Shown here: positions 52,526 through 61,200 of the stretch, in pieces
Position numbering within the stretch: the first letter of the stretch is position 1
How the letters are laid out: the number at the start of each line of letters is the position of its first letter
Assembly: GCF_004362055.1 (NCBI RefSeq)
Contig: NZ_SNXB01000002.1
Coordinates: forward strand, 310,001 to 374,000
Length of the DNA: 64,000 bases
Origin: Flavobacterium sp. 245
Lineage (GTDB): Bacteria > Bacteroidota > Bacteroidia > Flavobacteriales > Flavobacteriaceae
Reading direction: 5' to 3'
Position numbers and translations under genes: made by a program
The notes under the pieces: generated by a model
Databases searched by the model: none
Told to the model about the DNA's origin: nothing
What the model saw: the letters and a program-made list of their open reading frames with translations, nothing else

Positions 52526-53293
52526 TTAAGCTTTAACACCATAAAGAAAAATTCTCTTAAAAGCATAAATAGCGGGAAGTTTTGGGAAATTAACTGCTAT
52601 TCTCTCTTTAAATTTCTTAGCAAAAAGTTGCTGTTGATCCTCTTGCAAAAGTTCCATATACGGAATCAGCGCGGAACCTGAAATAAAATCGAAAAGCGCA
52701 TCGTGATTTTGAGCGATTATGGGATATACTTTTGTCATAATCTGAATATTTTCAAGATTTCCGTCAAACATTATTTGCGCATATTGATCCATGCTCAAAA
52801 CTGGAGAATCTCTTTTCCAACCTTTGAGATAGCTTTTAAAAGGCTCTTCATTTGCTACGTCATATAATAGTTTATTCAGCGTATTTTCTTTCTGAACAGG
52901 CATTTGAACAGCAAACTGTCCGCTAGAATTTAGTGATTTAATCAATTTTGGAAATAAAGCTTCATGATTGTCTGACCATTGCAATGCTGCGTTGCTGAAA
53001 ACTAAATCCCATTTTTTATCAGAATCGGCGATGCCTTCAATTGTCGATTGCTGAAAATGAAGATTTTCTGTCTCAAAAACTTTTGATTTCTCCAGCATTT
53101 CCGTTGAGGAATCAACACCTAAAAAGTTTAGTTGCTTAAATTTTTCTGCTAAAAAAATCGACTGCTCCCCTGTTCCACAGCCCAAATCAATGGCATTTCC
53201 AGAATCAATCGGTTCTATAAGATCCATCAAATCAACAAAAGGCTTAAATCGAATATCTTTAAATTTATTATATACTTCAGGATTCCAAGGCAT
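52526..53293 (-). CDS. tam: trans-aconitate 2-methyltransferase-like enzyme
   Basis: 255 residues, close to the 252 of E. coli Tam. It begins with the family's WNPEVY and has motif I AIDLGCGTGEQSIFLA, the acidic strand NFLGVDSSTEMLEKSK, and DLVFSNAALQWSDNHEALFP, all aligning with Tam. It would methylate trans-aconitate or a similar acid with SAM. Last gene of the SDR-AraC-Tam operon, 15 bp after the AraC gene. Confidence 0.82.
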   Translation of the reverse strand: MPWNPEVYNKFKDIRFKPFVDLMDLIEPIDSGNAIDLGCGTGEQSIFLAEKFKQLNFLGVDSSTEMLEKSKVFETENLHFQQSTIEGIADSDKKWDLVFSNAALQWSDNHEALFPKLIKSLNSSGQFAVQMPVQKENTLNKLLYDVANEEPFKSYLKGWKRDSPVLSMDQYAQIMFDGNLENIQIMTKVYPIIAQNHDALFDFISGSALIPYMELLQEDQQQLFAKKFKERIAVNFPKLPAIYAFKRIFLYGVKA

Positions 53294-53308
53294 GTTTTGC
53301 TCTATTTA

Positions 53309-54130
53309 CTAATTGTTAGTATTTAATTTATTCAATAAATCTGTTGGCGCATATCCAAATCTCTTCTTAAATGCAGCCGAAAAATGCGAAAGGTTTTCAA
53401 ATCCAGTTTCGAAACAAACATCAATTGGTTTTTTCCTTTTTTCTGCAAATTGGTAATGTGCCAATTCTAATCTTTTCCTAGTAAGCCATCGCTGCGGCGT
53501 GGTGTCAAATGTTTTGCTGAAATCTCTTTTAAATGTAGTCAAACTTCTCCCGGTCAAATAACTGAATCTTTCTAAAGGCAGGTTGAACATAAAGTTCTTC
53601 TCCATATATCCTGCTAAATCAATTTTGCCGGGTTCTTCAAAATTAGCCAACACATGATCAATGTCTTTGTCAATTGTTCTAAGAATTGTGATTGCTTCTG
53701 TTATTTTCAAATGAGCAATATCATTTGGCAATTCTTCCATATCAAAATAGGGAATCAATGATGCCAGACAACTTTCCAGCAAAGGATGATTATTGAAACT
53801 GTGAATTTTTTGTGATTCTAAAGCTTTTGGTTTTATATCTTGTTTGGCATAAAAATCACGCAGTTTTTGTATTGATAAATGCATGACAACCGTTTTATGT
53901 GGCTCTCCGTCTTTAGGATAATTAATGATAGTTGCTAATTGATTTCTTGGTATTAAAAAAATATCTCCTTTTTTAAAAACATAAGTCGCATCGGCCTGCA
54001 CAATTTTTGTTTCGCCCGAAATAAACCATATCAGCATATGATGTTCAAACATAATATCTGACTTGAAGAACGTGTCTTCATATCTGGAAAGCTTAATATC
54101 TTCGGTAATGTATTTTGCTTCGTAATTCAT
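53309..54130 (-). CDS. AraC-family transcriptional regulator
   Basis: 273 residues from the ATG at 54130. The N-terminal cupin-like sensor (HHMLIWFISGETKIVQADAT, FLIPRNQLATI) is followed by a double-HTH AraC DNA-binding domain (LERFSYLTGRSLTTFKRDFS, DVCFETGFENLSHFSAAFKK, GYAPTDL). A GTG-initiated form adding eight residues is less likely. It lies between the SDR and methyltransferase genes and probably binds the direct repeats upstream of the SDR gene. Confidence 0.9.
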   Translation of the reverse strand: MNYEAKYITEDIKLSRYEDTFFKSDIMFEHHMLIWFISGETKIVQADATYVFKKGDIFLIPRNQLATIINYPKDGEPHKTVVMHLSIQKLRDFYAKQDIKPKALESQKIHSFNNHPLLESCLASLIPYFDMEELPNDIAHLKITEAITILRTIDKDIDHVLANFEEPGKIDLAGYMEKNFMFNLPLERFSYLTGRSLTTFKRDFSKTFDTTPQRWLTRKRLELAHYQFAEKRKKPIDVCFETGFENLSHFSAAFKKRFGYAPTDLLNKLNTNN

Positions 54131-54221
54131 TTTCTTTTTTCTAATAAAAAACACTGCTTTTATTATTTAATCTTTATTCTTCTAAAGATATTAAAAAATA
54201 AAAAAACAGTGTTGATTTTGC

Positions 54222-55217
54222 TTACTTAATATTGAATTTAATACCTGTCATTTCTTCACTTAAAGTCCACAAACGTTTAGCATTATCTTGATCTAATGAA
54301 TAGGTTTTAACGCCCGGAGTTATTGAATCGCCAATAGCAATTGATGCAATTTCTGAATCTTCACAATAAACGCCTCCAATAGTATTCAGTTTTGGACTCA
54401 CTGCGCACCAAACTGTAGTTGCGGCACCTTGAGGTATTGTTTTAAGAGAAGCTGCAACTTCTGGCTGAATATTTCCTTCAGCATCGCAAAAACCCATTTT
54501 AATAAATAATTCCAGTGGTGCTTCTCTGGCTAATTCGGTTCCGCCAATTGAGCCTGGATGGAGTGAATACGCTCTCACTTTGTGTTCTTTTGCCCTTTGG
54601 TCTAATTCTAACGCAAATAAATTACTCGCTGTTTTTGACTGACCGTAAGCCTGCAATGTCTCATATTCACGATTAAAAAAATTGGGATCATCAAAATTAA
54701 AATCACCAAACTGATGTCCTTGCGAAGATACATTAACGACTCTTGCTCCATTTGCTTTTTTTAAAGCGGGCCATAATCTAGCGACAAGTTGAAACTGAGC
54801 CAAATAATTAGTTGCCAATTGTGATTCGATACCTTTGCTGTTTCTGCGGAGTGGTACCCACATTATACCTGCATTGTTAATCAGTAAATGAAGCGGTCGA
54901 TTTGAACTCAAAAATTTTTCGGCAAATGCATCAATCGATTTTGGATCCGTTAAATCCATTGCTTCAACTTCTGTGTTTTTAATTTCGGCCAGATTTCGAT
55001 TTGCTTTTTCAATATCTCTTGCCGCGACTATAACTGTTGCGCCTGCATTTGCCAGTGCTTTTACGGTTTCCAAGCCAATTCCCGTATTTCCTCCTGTCAC
55101 GATTGCAATTTTGCCTGTAAGGTCAATGCCTTTTATTACATCACTTGCTGTTGATGAAGAATTAAATCCAGAATTAACTGGTTTTTGCTGTGCTCCCTGA
55201 TAATTATTCTGTTCCAT
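54222..55217 (-). CDS. short-chain dehydrogenase, retinol-dehydrogenase-like
   Basis: 331 residues from the ATG at 55217. Cofactor motif TGGNTGIG, then VIVAARD (NADP preference), NNAGIM, and the catalytic YGQSKTAS. The size and the C-terminal WTLSEEMTGI tail match the RDH/WWOX-like long SDR group common in bacteria. First gene of an operon with the AraC regulator and Tam. Its promoter and operator are well defined. Confidence 0.88.
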   Translation of the reverse strand: MEQNNYQGAQQKPVNSGFNSSSTASDVIKGIDLTGKIAIVTGGNTGIGLETVKALANAGATVIVAARDIEKANRNLAEIKNTEVEAMDLTDPKSIDAFAEKFLSSNRPLHLLINNAGIMWVPLRRNSKGIESQLATNYLAQFQLVARLWPALKKANGARVVNVSSQGHQFGDFNFDDPNFFNREYETLQAYGQSKTASNLFALELDQRAKEHKVRAYSLHPGSIGGTELAREAPLELFIKMGFCDAEGNIQPEVAASLKTIPQGAATTVWCAVSPKLNTIGGVYCEDSEIASIAIGDSITPGVKTYSLDQDNAKRLWTLSEEMTGIKFNIK

Positions 55218-55250
55218 TTTTTGAAAATTTTTAATTGTTTCTGAATGGAA

Positions 55251-55278
55251 CAAAGGTATAGGTGACACAAAGCATCAA
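55251..55278 (-). promoter_or_regulatory. promoter of the SDR-AraC-Tam operon
   Basis: On the minus strand: TTG (55276-55278), 17 bp, TACCTTTG (55251-55258), an exact TTG-N17-TAnnTTTG. The -7 box ends 33 bp before the ATG at 55217. Confidence 0.75.
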
Positions 55279-55279
55279 T

Positions 55280-55317
55280 TTTGTTTAAACGTCCGAATAT
55301 ACTTTGTTTAAACGTCC
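55280..55317 (-). promoter_or_regulatory. direct-repeat operator for the AraC regulator
   Basis: Two identical 15-bp copies of GGACGTTTAAACAAA (55280-55294 and 55303-55317 on the minus strand), 23 bp apart start to start, beginning 1 bp upstream of the -33 element. This is the layout of AraC-family activator half-sites on one face of the helix. Confidence 0.7.
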
Positions 55318-55543
55318 ATAAAATTTATACAGCAAAATTATTTAGTAACATAGGGTAAGATTCGCTAAAAAACTCAAAAAGAAAATTTCAAAAACCTCTG
55401 ATCTTCAATTCATTTATATTTTTTACTTCCTAAAATCACGAGCAATGTGATAATTATATAACATTGTACTAAAATCATGTAAAAGAAAGGGAAATCTTAT
55501 TTCTACTTTCATAGACGAATTAACACCAAAAATTCTGAATTCT

Positions 55544-55687
55544 ATGAAACATTTTTACTTCAAAATACACACTGCTGTTTTTTTTATCTCAATTACAAAT
55601 TATAGCCGTGTACCTCAATATGATGATGAAGATTACGCCCAAGCTTTTAATCATCAACAGACATTTTTAAGCGCTAAAATTGACTAA
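55544..55687 (+). CDS. possible small protein (47 residues)
   Basis: ATG at 55544 to TAA at 55685, encoding MKHFYFKIHTAVFFISITN and a hydrophilic tail. The N-terminal half could be a membrane or signal segment. Weak evidence; no recognised family. The rest of 55318-55785 shows nothing else. Confidence 0.3.
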   Translation: MKHFYFKIHTAVFFISITNYSRVPQYDDEDYAQAFNHQQTFLSAKID

Positions 55688-55785
55688 TAAATTCCCCATT
55701 TATTATTTAAAATATTGTATTGGCGTTTAATTAACCAAATAATGCAGTATACGAGATTCATCTTTTAATTAAACCAAAAACATAT

Positions 55786-56163
55786 ATGATTTATAAAAAT
55801 ATACTGCAAATTGACGATGATGTTGACGATTGCGAGTTTTTTATGGAAGCACTTCAGGCAGTATCTGATGCTGATTATACTGCAATGCACAATGCTGTTG
55901 AAGCGCTCAATAAACTAATTCGTCAGGAACTTAGCCCAGATATTATATTTCTTGATCTGAATATGCCTATCATGTCTGGTTTTGAATTTCTAGCGGCAAT
56001 CAAGACACAAAAACGTATTCAAGATATTCCAATCGTAGTTTTTTCAACTTCACAATTCGAAGAAACAAAACTAAAAGCCAGAAGTTACGGAGCGCAAGAA
56101 TTTATTTCGAAACCTAGTGATTTCAATGAACTAAAGAAGATTATAAGCGATTTTACATTATAG
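55786..56163 (+). CDS. single-domain response regulator
   Basis: 125 residues forming only a receiver domain: acidic pair near residue 9 (IDDDVDD), phosphoacceptor Asp in IIFLDLNMPIMSG, Thr/Ser in VVFSTS and Lys in FISKPS. It has no output domain, so it serves as a phosphate shuttle or protein-interaction switch. It precedes the CHASE3-like kinase gene by 85 bp. Confidence 0.92.
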   Translation: MIYKNILQIDDDVDDCEFFMEALQAVSDADYTAMHNAVEALNKLIRQELSPDIIFLDLNMPIMSGFEFLAAIKTQKRIQDIPIVVFSTSQFEETKLKARSYGAQEFISKPSDFNELKKIISDFTL

Positions 56164-56248
56164 TTATTTTTTCGAAAATGCAAAATATGTCCAATTTCAG
56201 ATAATTTATTTTTTAATTATTTAATGCGATTTTCTTAACAGAAGAACA

Positions 56249-57709
56249 ATGAAATTATCCACTCAAATAATTTTAGCTTTTACGCTTATCATTTTGCTTT
56301 CTGCTGCAGATTCGTATACGAATTACAGGTTGTCTCTTAAAGTAAATCAAAACTCACAGTTTCTTTCAAAATCAGAAGCCGTAATTCGCAATTCAAATAA
56401 AACACACAGAGCTATTTTACAAATGCAAAGTGCTGTACGAGGTTATTTACTGACTAATGACAGTACTTATCTAGCACCTTATTATGGCGGAATAGAAAAA
56501 GTACCTGGTTATTTTATAGAACAGCATACGCTTATTGACAGCAATCAGATTCAATCTTCAATTCTAGATTCAATAAATACTCTTCACGGTCAATGGCTGT
56601 CTTATACATCTGAATTAATTCGGGCAAGAAGAGAAAATCCTGCAACATATCAATATCTTTTAGATAATAAACTGAAAAAGCATATTGGAAAAAATATCAA
56701 CGATTCTATTACCAAAAAGTTCAAAACATTTGATAAAATCGAATACAAAACAAGAACGCATCATAGCGAAATGCTTATGCATTCGTTAAAAAATGCTAGA
56801 ACCTATTCATTAGTTTTTTTATCGCTGACAATTTTCGTCGGAATATGCAGTACGGCATACATTGTAATGATGATTACTAAACGAATAAATTCGATGGTAC
56901 GTGTGGCTGATACGATTTCGAAAGGCCGTTTTACAATTGTTCAGGATTATAAGAATGATGAATTGAGTGCACTTGCATCATCTTTAAATATCATGTCGCG
57001 CCGCCTTGAAAAGAATATTCAGGAACTGGAAAACAAAAATGAAGAACTTAACAAGTTTGCTTATGTTGTTTCTCATGATTTAAAAGCGCCATTGCGTGGA
57101 ATTTACAATGTAATCAGCTGGATTGAAGAAGATTTATCAAACGAGCTCTCTCCCGCTCTAAGAAATTATCTGAATATAATTCCGAAAAGAACACAGCGTA
57201 TGGAGGCTTTGATTAACGGACTTTTAGAATACGCCCGTATCAACAGAAGAACTTCTCCCGAAATTGTCGATACGAATTTACTTGTTCATGAAATTGCCCA
57301 ATCAATAGTTCCGAGAGCATTCAAACTCGAAATAATTAACCTGCCAGAACTTGTTACAGAACGCTTAAAACTCGAACAGATTTTTTCAAATTTAATAAGT
57401 AATGCTGTAAAATATTCGAAACCCGAAAATTCATTTATCGAAATAAAATGCATTAAAGTGAACAACATTTATGAGTTTTCAGTAAAAGACAACGGCATTG
57501 GCATCGCTGAAGAATATCATCAAAAAATATTTGAAATTTTCCAGACATTGAGAGAAAAAAATGAAATGGAAAGCACCGGTGTAGGTCTTGCCATTGTTAA
57601 AAAAATTATTGACGATCAGGGAGAAAGCATTCATGTCGAATCAAAACTGGGCGAAGGAACCACAATTACCTTCACCTGGAGAAATAACAAACAATATGAG
57701 AAAGCCTAA
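56249..57709 (+). CDS. sensor histidine kinase with CHASE3-like sensor and HAMP
   Basis: 486 residues. An N-terminal helix (IILAFTLIILLSAADSY), an extracytoplasmic CHASE3-like domain (about 30-185, with AVRGYLLTNDSTYLAPYYG), a second helix (LVFLSLTIFVGICSTAYIV), HAMP, a coiled coil, HisKA (VSHDLKAPLRGIYNVISW) and HATPase (NLISNAVKYSKP, DNGIGIAEE, TGVGLAIVKKII). An active kinase. The next response regulator gene starts inside its 3' end, so the two are a coupled pair. Confidence 0.92.
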   Translation: MKLSTQIILAFTLIILLSAADSYTNYRLSLKVNQNSQFLSKSEAVIRNSNKTHRAILQMQSAVRGYLLTNDSTYLAPYYGGIEKVPGYFIEQHTLIDSNQIQSSILDSINTLHGQWLSYTSELIRARRENPATYQYLLDNKLKKHIGKNINDSITKKFKTFDKIEYKTRTHHSEMLMHSLKNARTYSLVFLSLTIFVGICSTAYIVMMITKRINSMVRVADTISKGRFTIVQDYKNDELSALASSLNIMSRRLEKNIQELENKNEELNKFAYVVSHDLKAPLRGIYNVISWIEEDLSNELSPALRNYLNIIPKRTQRMEALINGLLEYARINRRTSPEIVDTNLLVHEIAQSIVPRAFKLEIINLPELVTERLKLEQIFSNLISNAVKYSKPENSFIEIKCIKVNNIYEFSVKDNGIGIAEEYHQKIFEIFQTLREKNEMESTGVGLAIVKKIIDDQGESIHVESKLGEGTTITFTWRNNKQYEKA

Positions 57710-58127
57710 TATTTTATTAATAGAAGATGATGAATTGGATACAATTTCAGTAGACCGATCATTAAAAAAGCTGGAGATCAAATATGATCTTCACACTGCC
57801 TATAATGGTCTTGAAGCACTTCAAATGTTGCGAAAAAATGAAAATCCGCTTGTACCAGATGTCATTCTACTGGATATTAATATGCCCAAAATGAACGGAA
57901 TTGAATTTTTAAGAATCCTAAGAGCCGATGAAAACTTGAAAGACTTAAAAGTGTTTATCATGACAACTTCGTCTGAAAGCAGTGATCGCGAAACTGCCGA
58001 AAATTTAGGAATTTCAGGCTATATCATAAAACCACTTAATTATACTGATAACACAAAAAGATCTGACTCAATGGATGCATTTGTCCAATTTCATTTAAGG
58101 AAAATTTTATTGAATGAAAACGTATAA
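57696..58127 (+). CDS. single-domain response regulator coupled to the CHASE3 kinase
   Basis: 143 residues from the ATG at 57696 (MRKPNILLIEDDELD), overlapping the kinase gene by 14 nt. Receiver with Asp in VILLDINMPKMNG, Thr in FIMTTSSE and Lys in YIIKPLNYTD; of the Rcp1-like group that pairs with phytochrome/CHASE3 kinases. No output domain. Confidence 0.92.
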   Translation: MRKPNILLIEDDELDTISVDRSLKKLEIKYDLHTAYNGLEALQMLRKNENPLVPDVILLDINMPKMNGIEFLRILRADENLKDLKVFIMTTSSESSDRETAENLGISGYIIKPLNYTDNTKRSDSMDAFVQFHLRKILLNENV

Positions 58128-58130
58128 ATA

Positions 58131-58196
58131 ATTATGAGTTATAAATTATGAGTTAAAAGTGAAATATAAAAAAATAAAACTCATAATTCATAACTT
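58131..58196. repeat. ATGAGTT-type palindrome between regulator and hybrid kinase genes
   Basis: AGTTATAAATTATGAGTT (58138-58155) pairs with AACTCATAATTCATAACT (58178-58195) with one mismatch. It is the fourth palindromic intergenic repeat in the window and of a different sequence type. It may limit read-through into the giant kinase gene. Confidence 0.5.
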
Positions 58197-58244
58197 AAAA
58201 CTACCAAATCTCCAAAAACTAAACCTGCTGCAACGCCACCAATT

Positions 58245-61200
58245 ATGAAAAATAAAATTCACAAAAATAAAACACCAAAAAATGACGTGCTGATTGCGCT
58301 GCCTGTTATTACAGAAGAACAAACAGCAGAACGCAAAAGCAAGAAAAATAAAACTGAGGAATCAATTCTTAGTGATGCTGAATTTTTGAAGATTTTGCTG
58401 AAAGTCAAAAACGGTAATTTTTCGCAACGTTTTCCAACCGATCAAGATGGAACAAAGAGAGCTATCTGCGATACATTAAATGAAATCATTGACCTTAACG
58501 AAAGAATGGTTTTTGAATTTCAAAAGGTTGGAAAAAGTATTGGTAAACAAGGAAAACTGACCAATCGCGTAGTGCTCGACGGTGCGCGCGGTTCTTGGAG
58601 TTCGTGTGTTGATTCTGTAAATACCCTAATTTCTGATTTGGTTCACCCAACGATTGAAATTGCACACGTAATTACATCAGTTGCAAAAGGAAATCTATCA
58701 CAGGAAATGCCATTAGCTATTGAAGGAAATCCGTTGCAGGGAGAATTTCTTCGAATTGCCAAAGAAGTAAACGGAATGGTAAAACAGCTGAACCTTTTCT
58801 CTATGGAGGTTACGCGTGTGGCGCGCGAGGTTGGTACCGAAGGAAAATTGGGAGGTCAGGCAAAAGTTCGTGGTGTTGGTGGTGTATGGAAAGATTTGAC
58901 CGATTCTGTAAATAAAATGGCGTCAAACCTTACTGGTCAAGTTCGTAACATTGCCGATGTAACAACCGCGGTAGCAAAAGGCGATTTATCCAAAAAAATT
59001 ACCGTTGACGTAAAAGGAGAAATTCAGGAATTGAAAAACACCATTAATACGATGGTGGATCAGCTAAACTCTTTTTCTTCAGAGGTAACCCGTGTGGCGC
59101 GTGAGGTTGGTACAGAGGGAAAATTGGGCGGTCAGGCACAAGTAAAAGGTGTTGGTGGAACCTGGAAAGATTTAACCGATTCTGTAAATCAGATGGCTTC
59201 AAATCTTACCGGACAAGTTAGAAATATTGCCGATGTAACAACAGCGGTGGCAAAAGGAGATCTTTCGAAAAAAATTACCGTTGACGTAAAAGGAGAAATT
59301 CTTGAGTTGAAAGATACCATTAATACGATGGTGGATCAGCTGAATTCCTTTTCTTCTGAGGTAACACGTGTATCACGTGAAGTAGGTTCAGAAGGAAAAC
59401 TCGGTGGTCAGGCAAAAGTACGAGGTGTGGGTGGCGTTTGGAAAGATTTGACCGATTCTGTAAACCAAATGGCCTCCAACTTAACCGGACAAGTACGTAA
59501 TATTGCCGAGGTTACAACTGCCGTAGCAAAAGGCGATTTATCTAAAAAAATTACTGTAAACGTTGAGGGCGAAATCCTCGAATTAAAAAATACCATCAAT
59601 ACCATGGTGGATCAGCTAAACTCATTCGGTTCTGAGGTAACGCGTGTGGCGCGTGAAGTAGGTTCTGAAGGAAAACTCGGTGGTCAGGCAAAAGTAAAAG
59701 GTGTTGGTGGAACATGGAAAGATTTAACCGATTCTGTAAATCAGATGGCGTCAAATCTTACGGGACAAGTTAGAAATATTGCCGAGGTAACTACTGCCGT
59801 GGCCAATGGTGACCTTTCGAAGAAAATTACGGCTGTAGCCGAAGGCGAAATCCTTGAGTTGAAAAAAACCATTAATACGATGGTGGATCAGCTGAATTCC
59901 TTCTCTTCTGAGGTGACGCGTGTGGCACTTGAGGTTGGTACCGAAGGAAAACTGGGTGGTCAGGCTAAAGTAAAAGGTGTCGGAGGAACCTGGAAAGATT
60001 TGACCGATTCTGTAAACCAAATGGCCTCTAACTTAACCGGACAAGTACGTAACATTGCTGAGGTTACAACAGCCGTGGCAAAAGGAGATTTATCACGTCA
60101 GATTACCGTTGATACTAAAGGAGAAATCTTAGAGCTTAAAAATACCATTAATACAATGGTGGGTCAGCTGAATTCATTCGCTTCCGAAGTTACCCGTGTG
60201 GCACGTGAAGTTGGTACTGAAGGAAAACTCGGTGGTCAAGCACAAGTAGAAGGTGTTGGTGGAACATGGAAAGATTTAACTGACTCTGTAAACCAAATGG
60301 CTTCTAACCTTACAGGACAAGTAAGAAATATTGCCGAAGTAACGACAGCGGTAGCAAAAGGAGATTTATCGCTCCAAATTACCGTTGACGTAAAAGGAGA
60401 AATCTTAGAGCTTAAAAATACAATTAATACGATGGTGGATCAGCTTCGAGGTTTTGCTTCGGAGGTAACAAGGGTTTCTCGAGAAGTAGGAACTGAAGGG
60501 AAATTGGGAGGACAGGCCAACGTGCCAGGTGTTGCCGGAACATGGAAAGATTTAACCGATTCGGTGAATCAGATGGCAGGAAATCTTACCGCTCAGGTAC
60601 GTAATATTGCCGATGTGGCAATTGCCGTGGCAAATGGAGATATGTCCAGAAAGATTACCGTTGACGTTCGTGGGGAAATTCTTCAATTAAAAGAAACCCT
60701 GAATACGATGGTGGATCAGCTTCGTGAGTTTGCCTCTGAGGTAACTCGTGTGGCGCGTGAGGTGGGTACGGAAGGAAAATTGGGAGGTCAAGCCAACGTA
60801 CCGGGTGTTGCCGGAACTTGGAAAGATTTAACCGATTCTGTTAATCAGATGGCGGGTAACTTAACAACTCAGGTACGTAATATTGCCGAGGTTACAATTG
60901 CCGTGGCGAATGGAGATATGTCGAAAAAAATTACCGCTGACGTTCGTGGAGAGATTCTGCAATTAAAGGAAACGGTAAATACCATGGTAGATCAGCTTCG
61001 TGCTTTTGCTTCTGAGGTAACTCGTGTGGCGCGTGAGGTTGGTACCGACGGAAAATTAGGCGGTCAAGCGTTCGTTCCCGGAGTTGCAGGAACATGGAAA
61101 GATTTAACGGATTCGGTTAACCAGATGGCCTCCAATTTAACAGGACAGGTACGTAATATTGCCGATGTAACCAAAGCGGTTGCAAATGGTGACCTTTCGA

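Noticed and set aside
54131..54221. Terminator between the SDR and AraC genes
   Set aside because: AACACTG/CAGTGTT arms exist but are about 50 nt apart with an AT-only loop; they are too weak to separate the genes.
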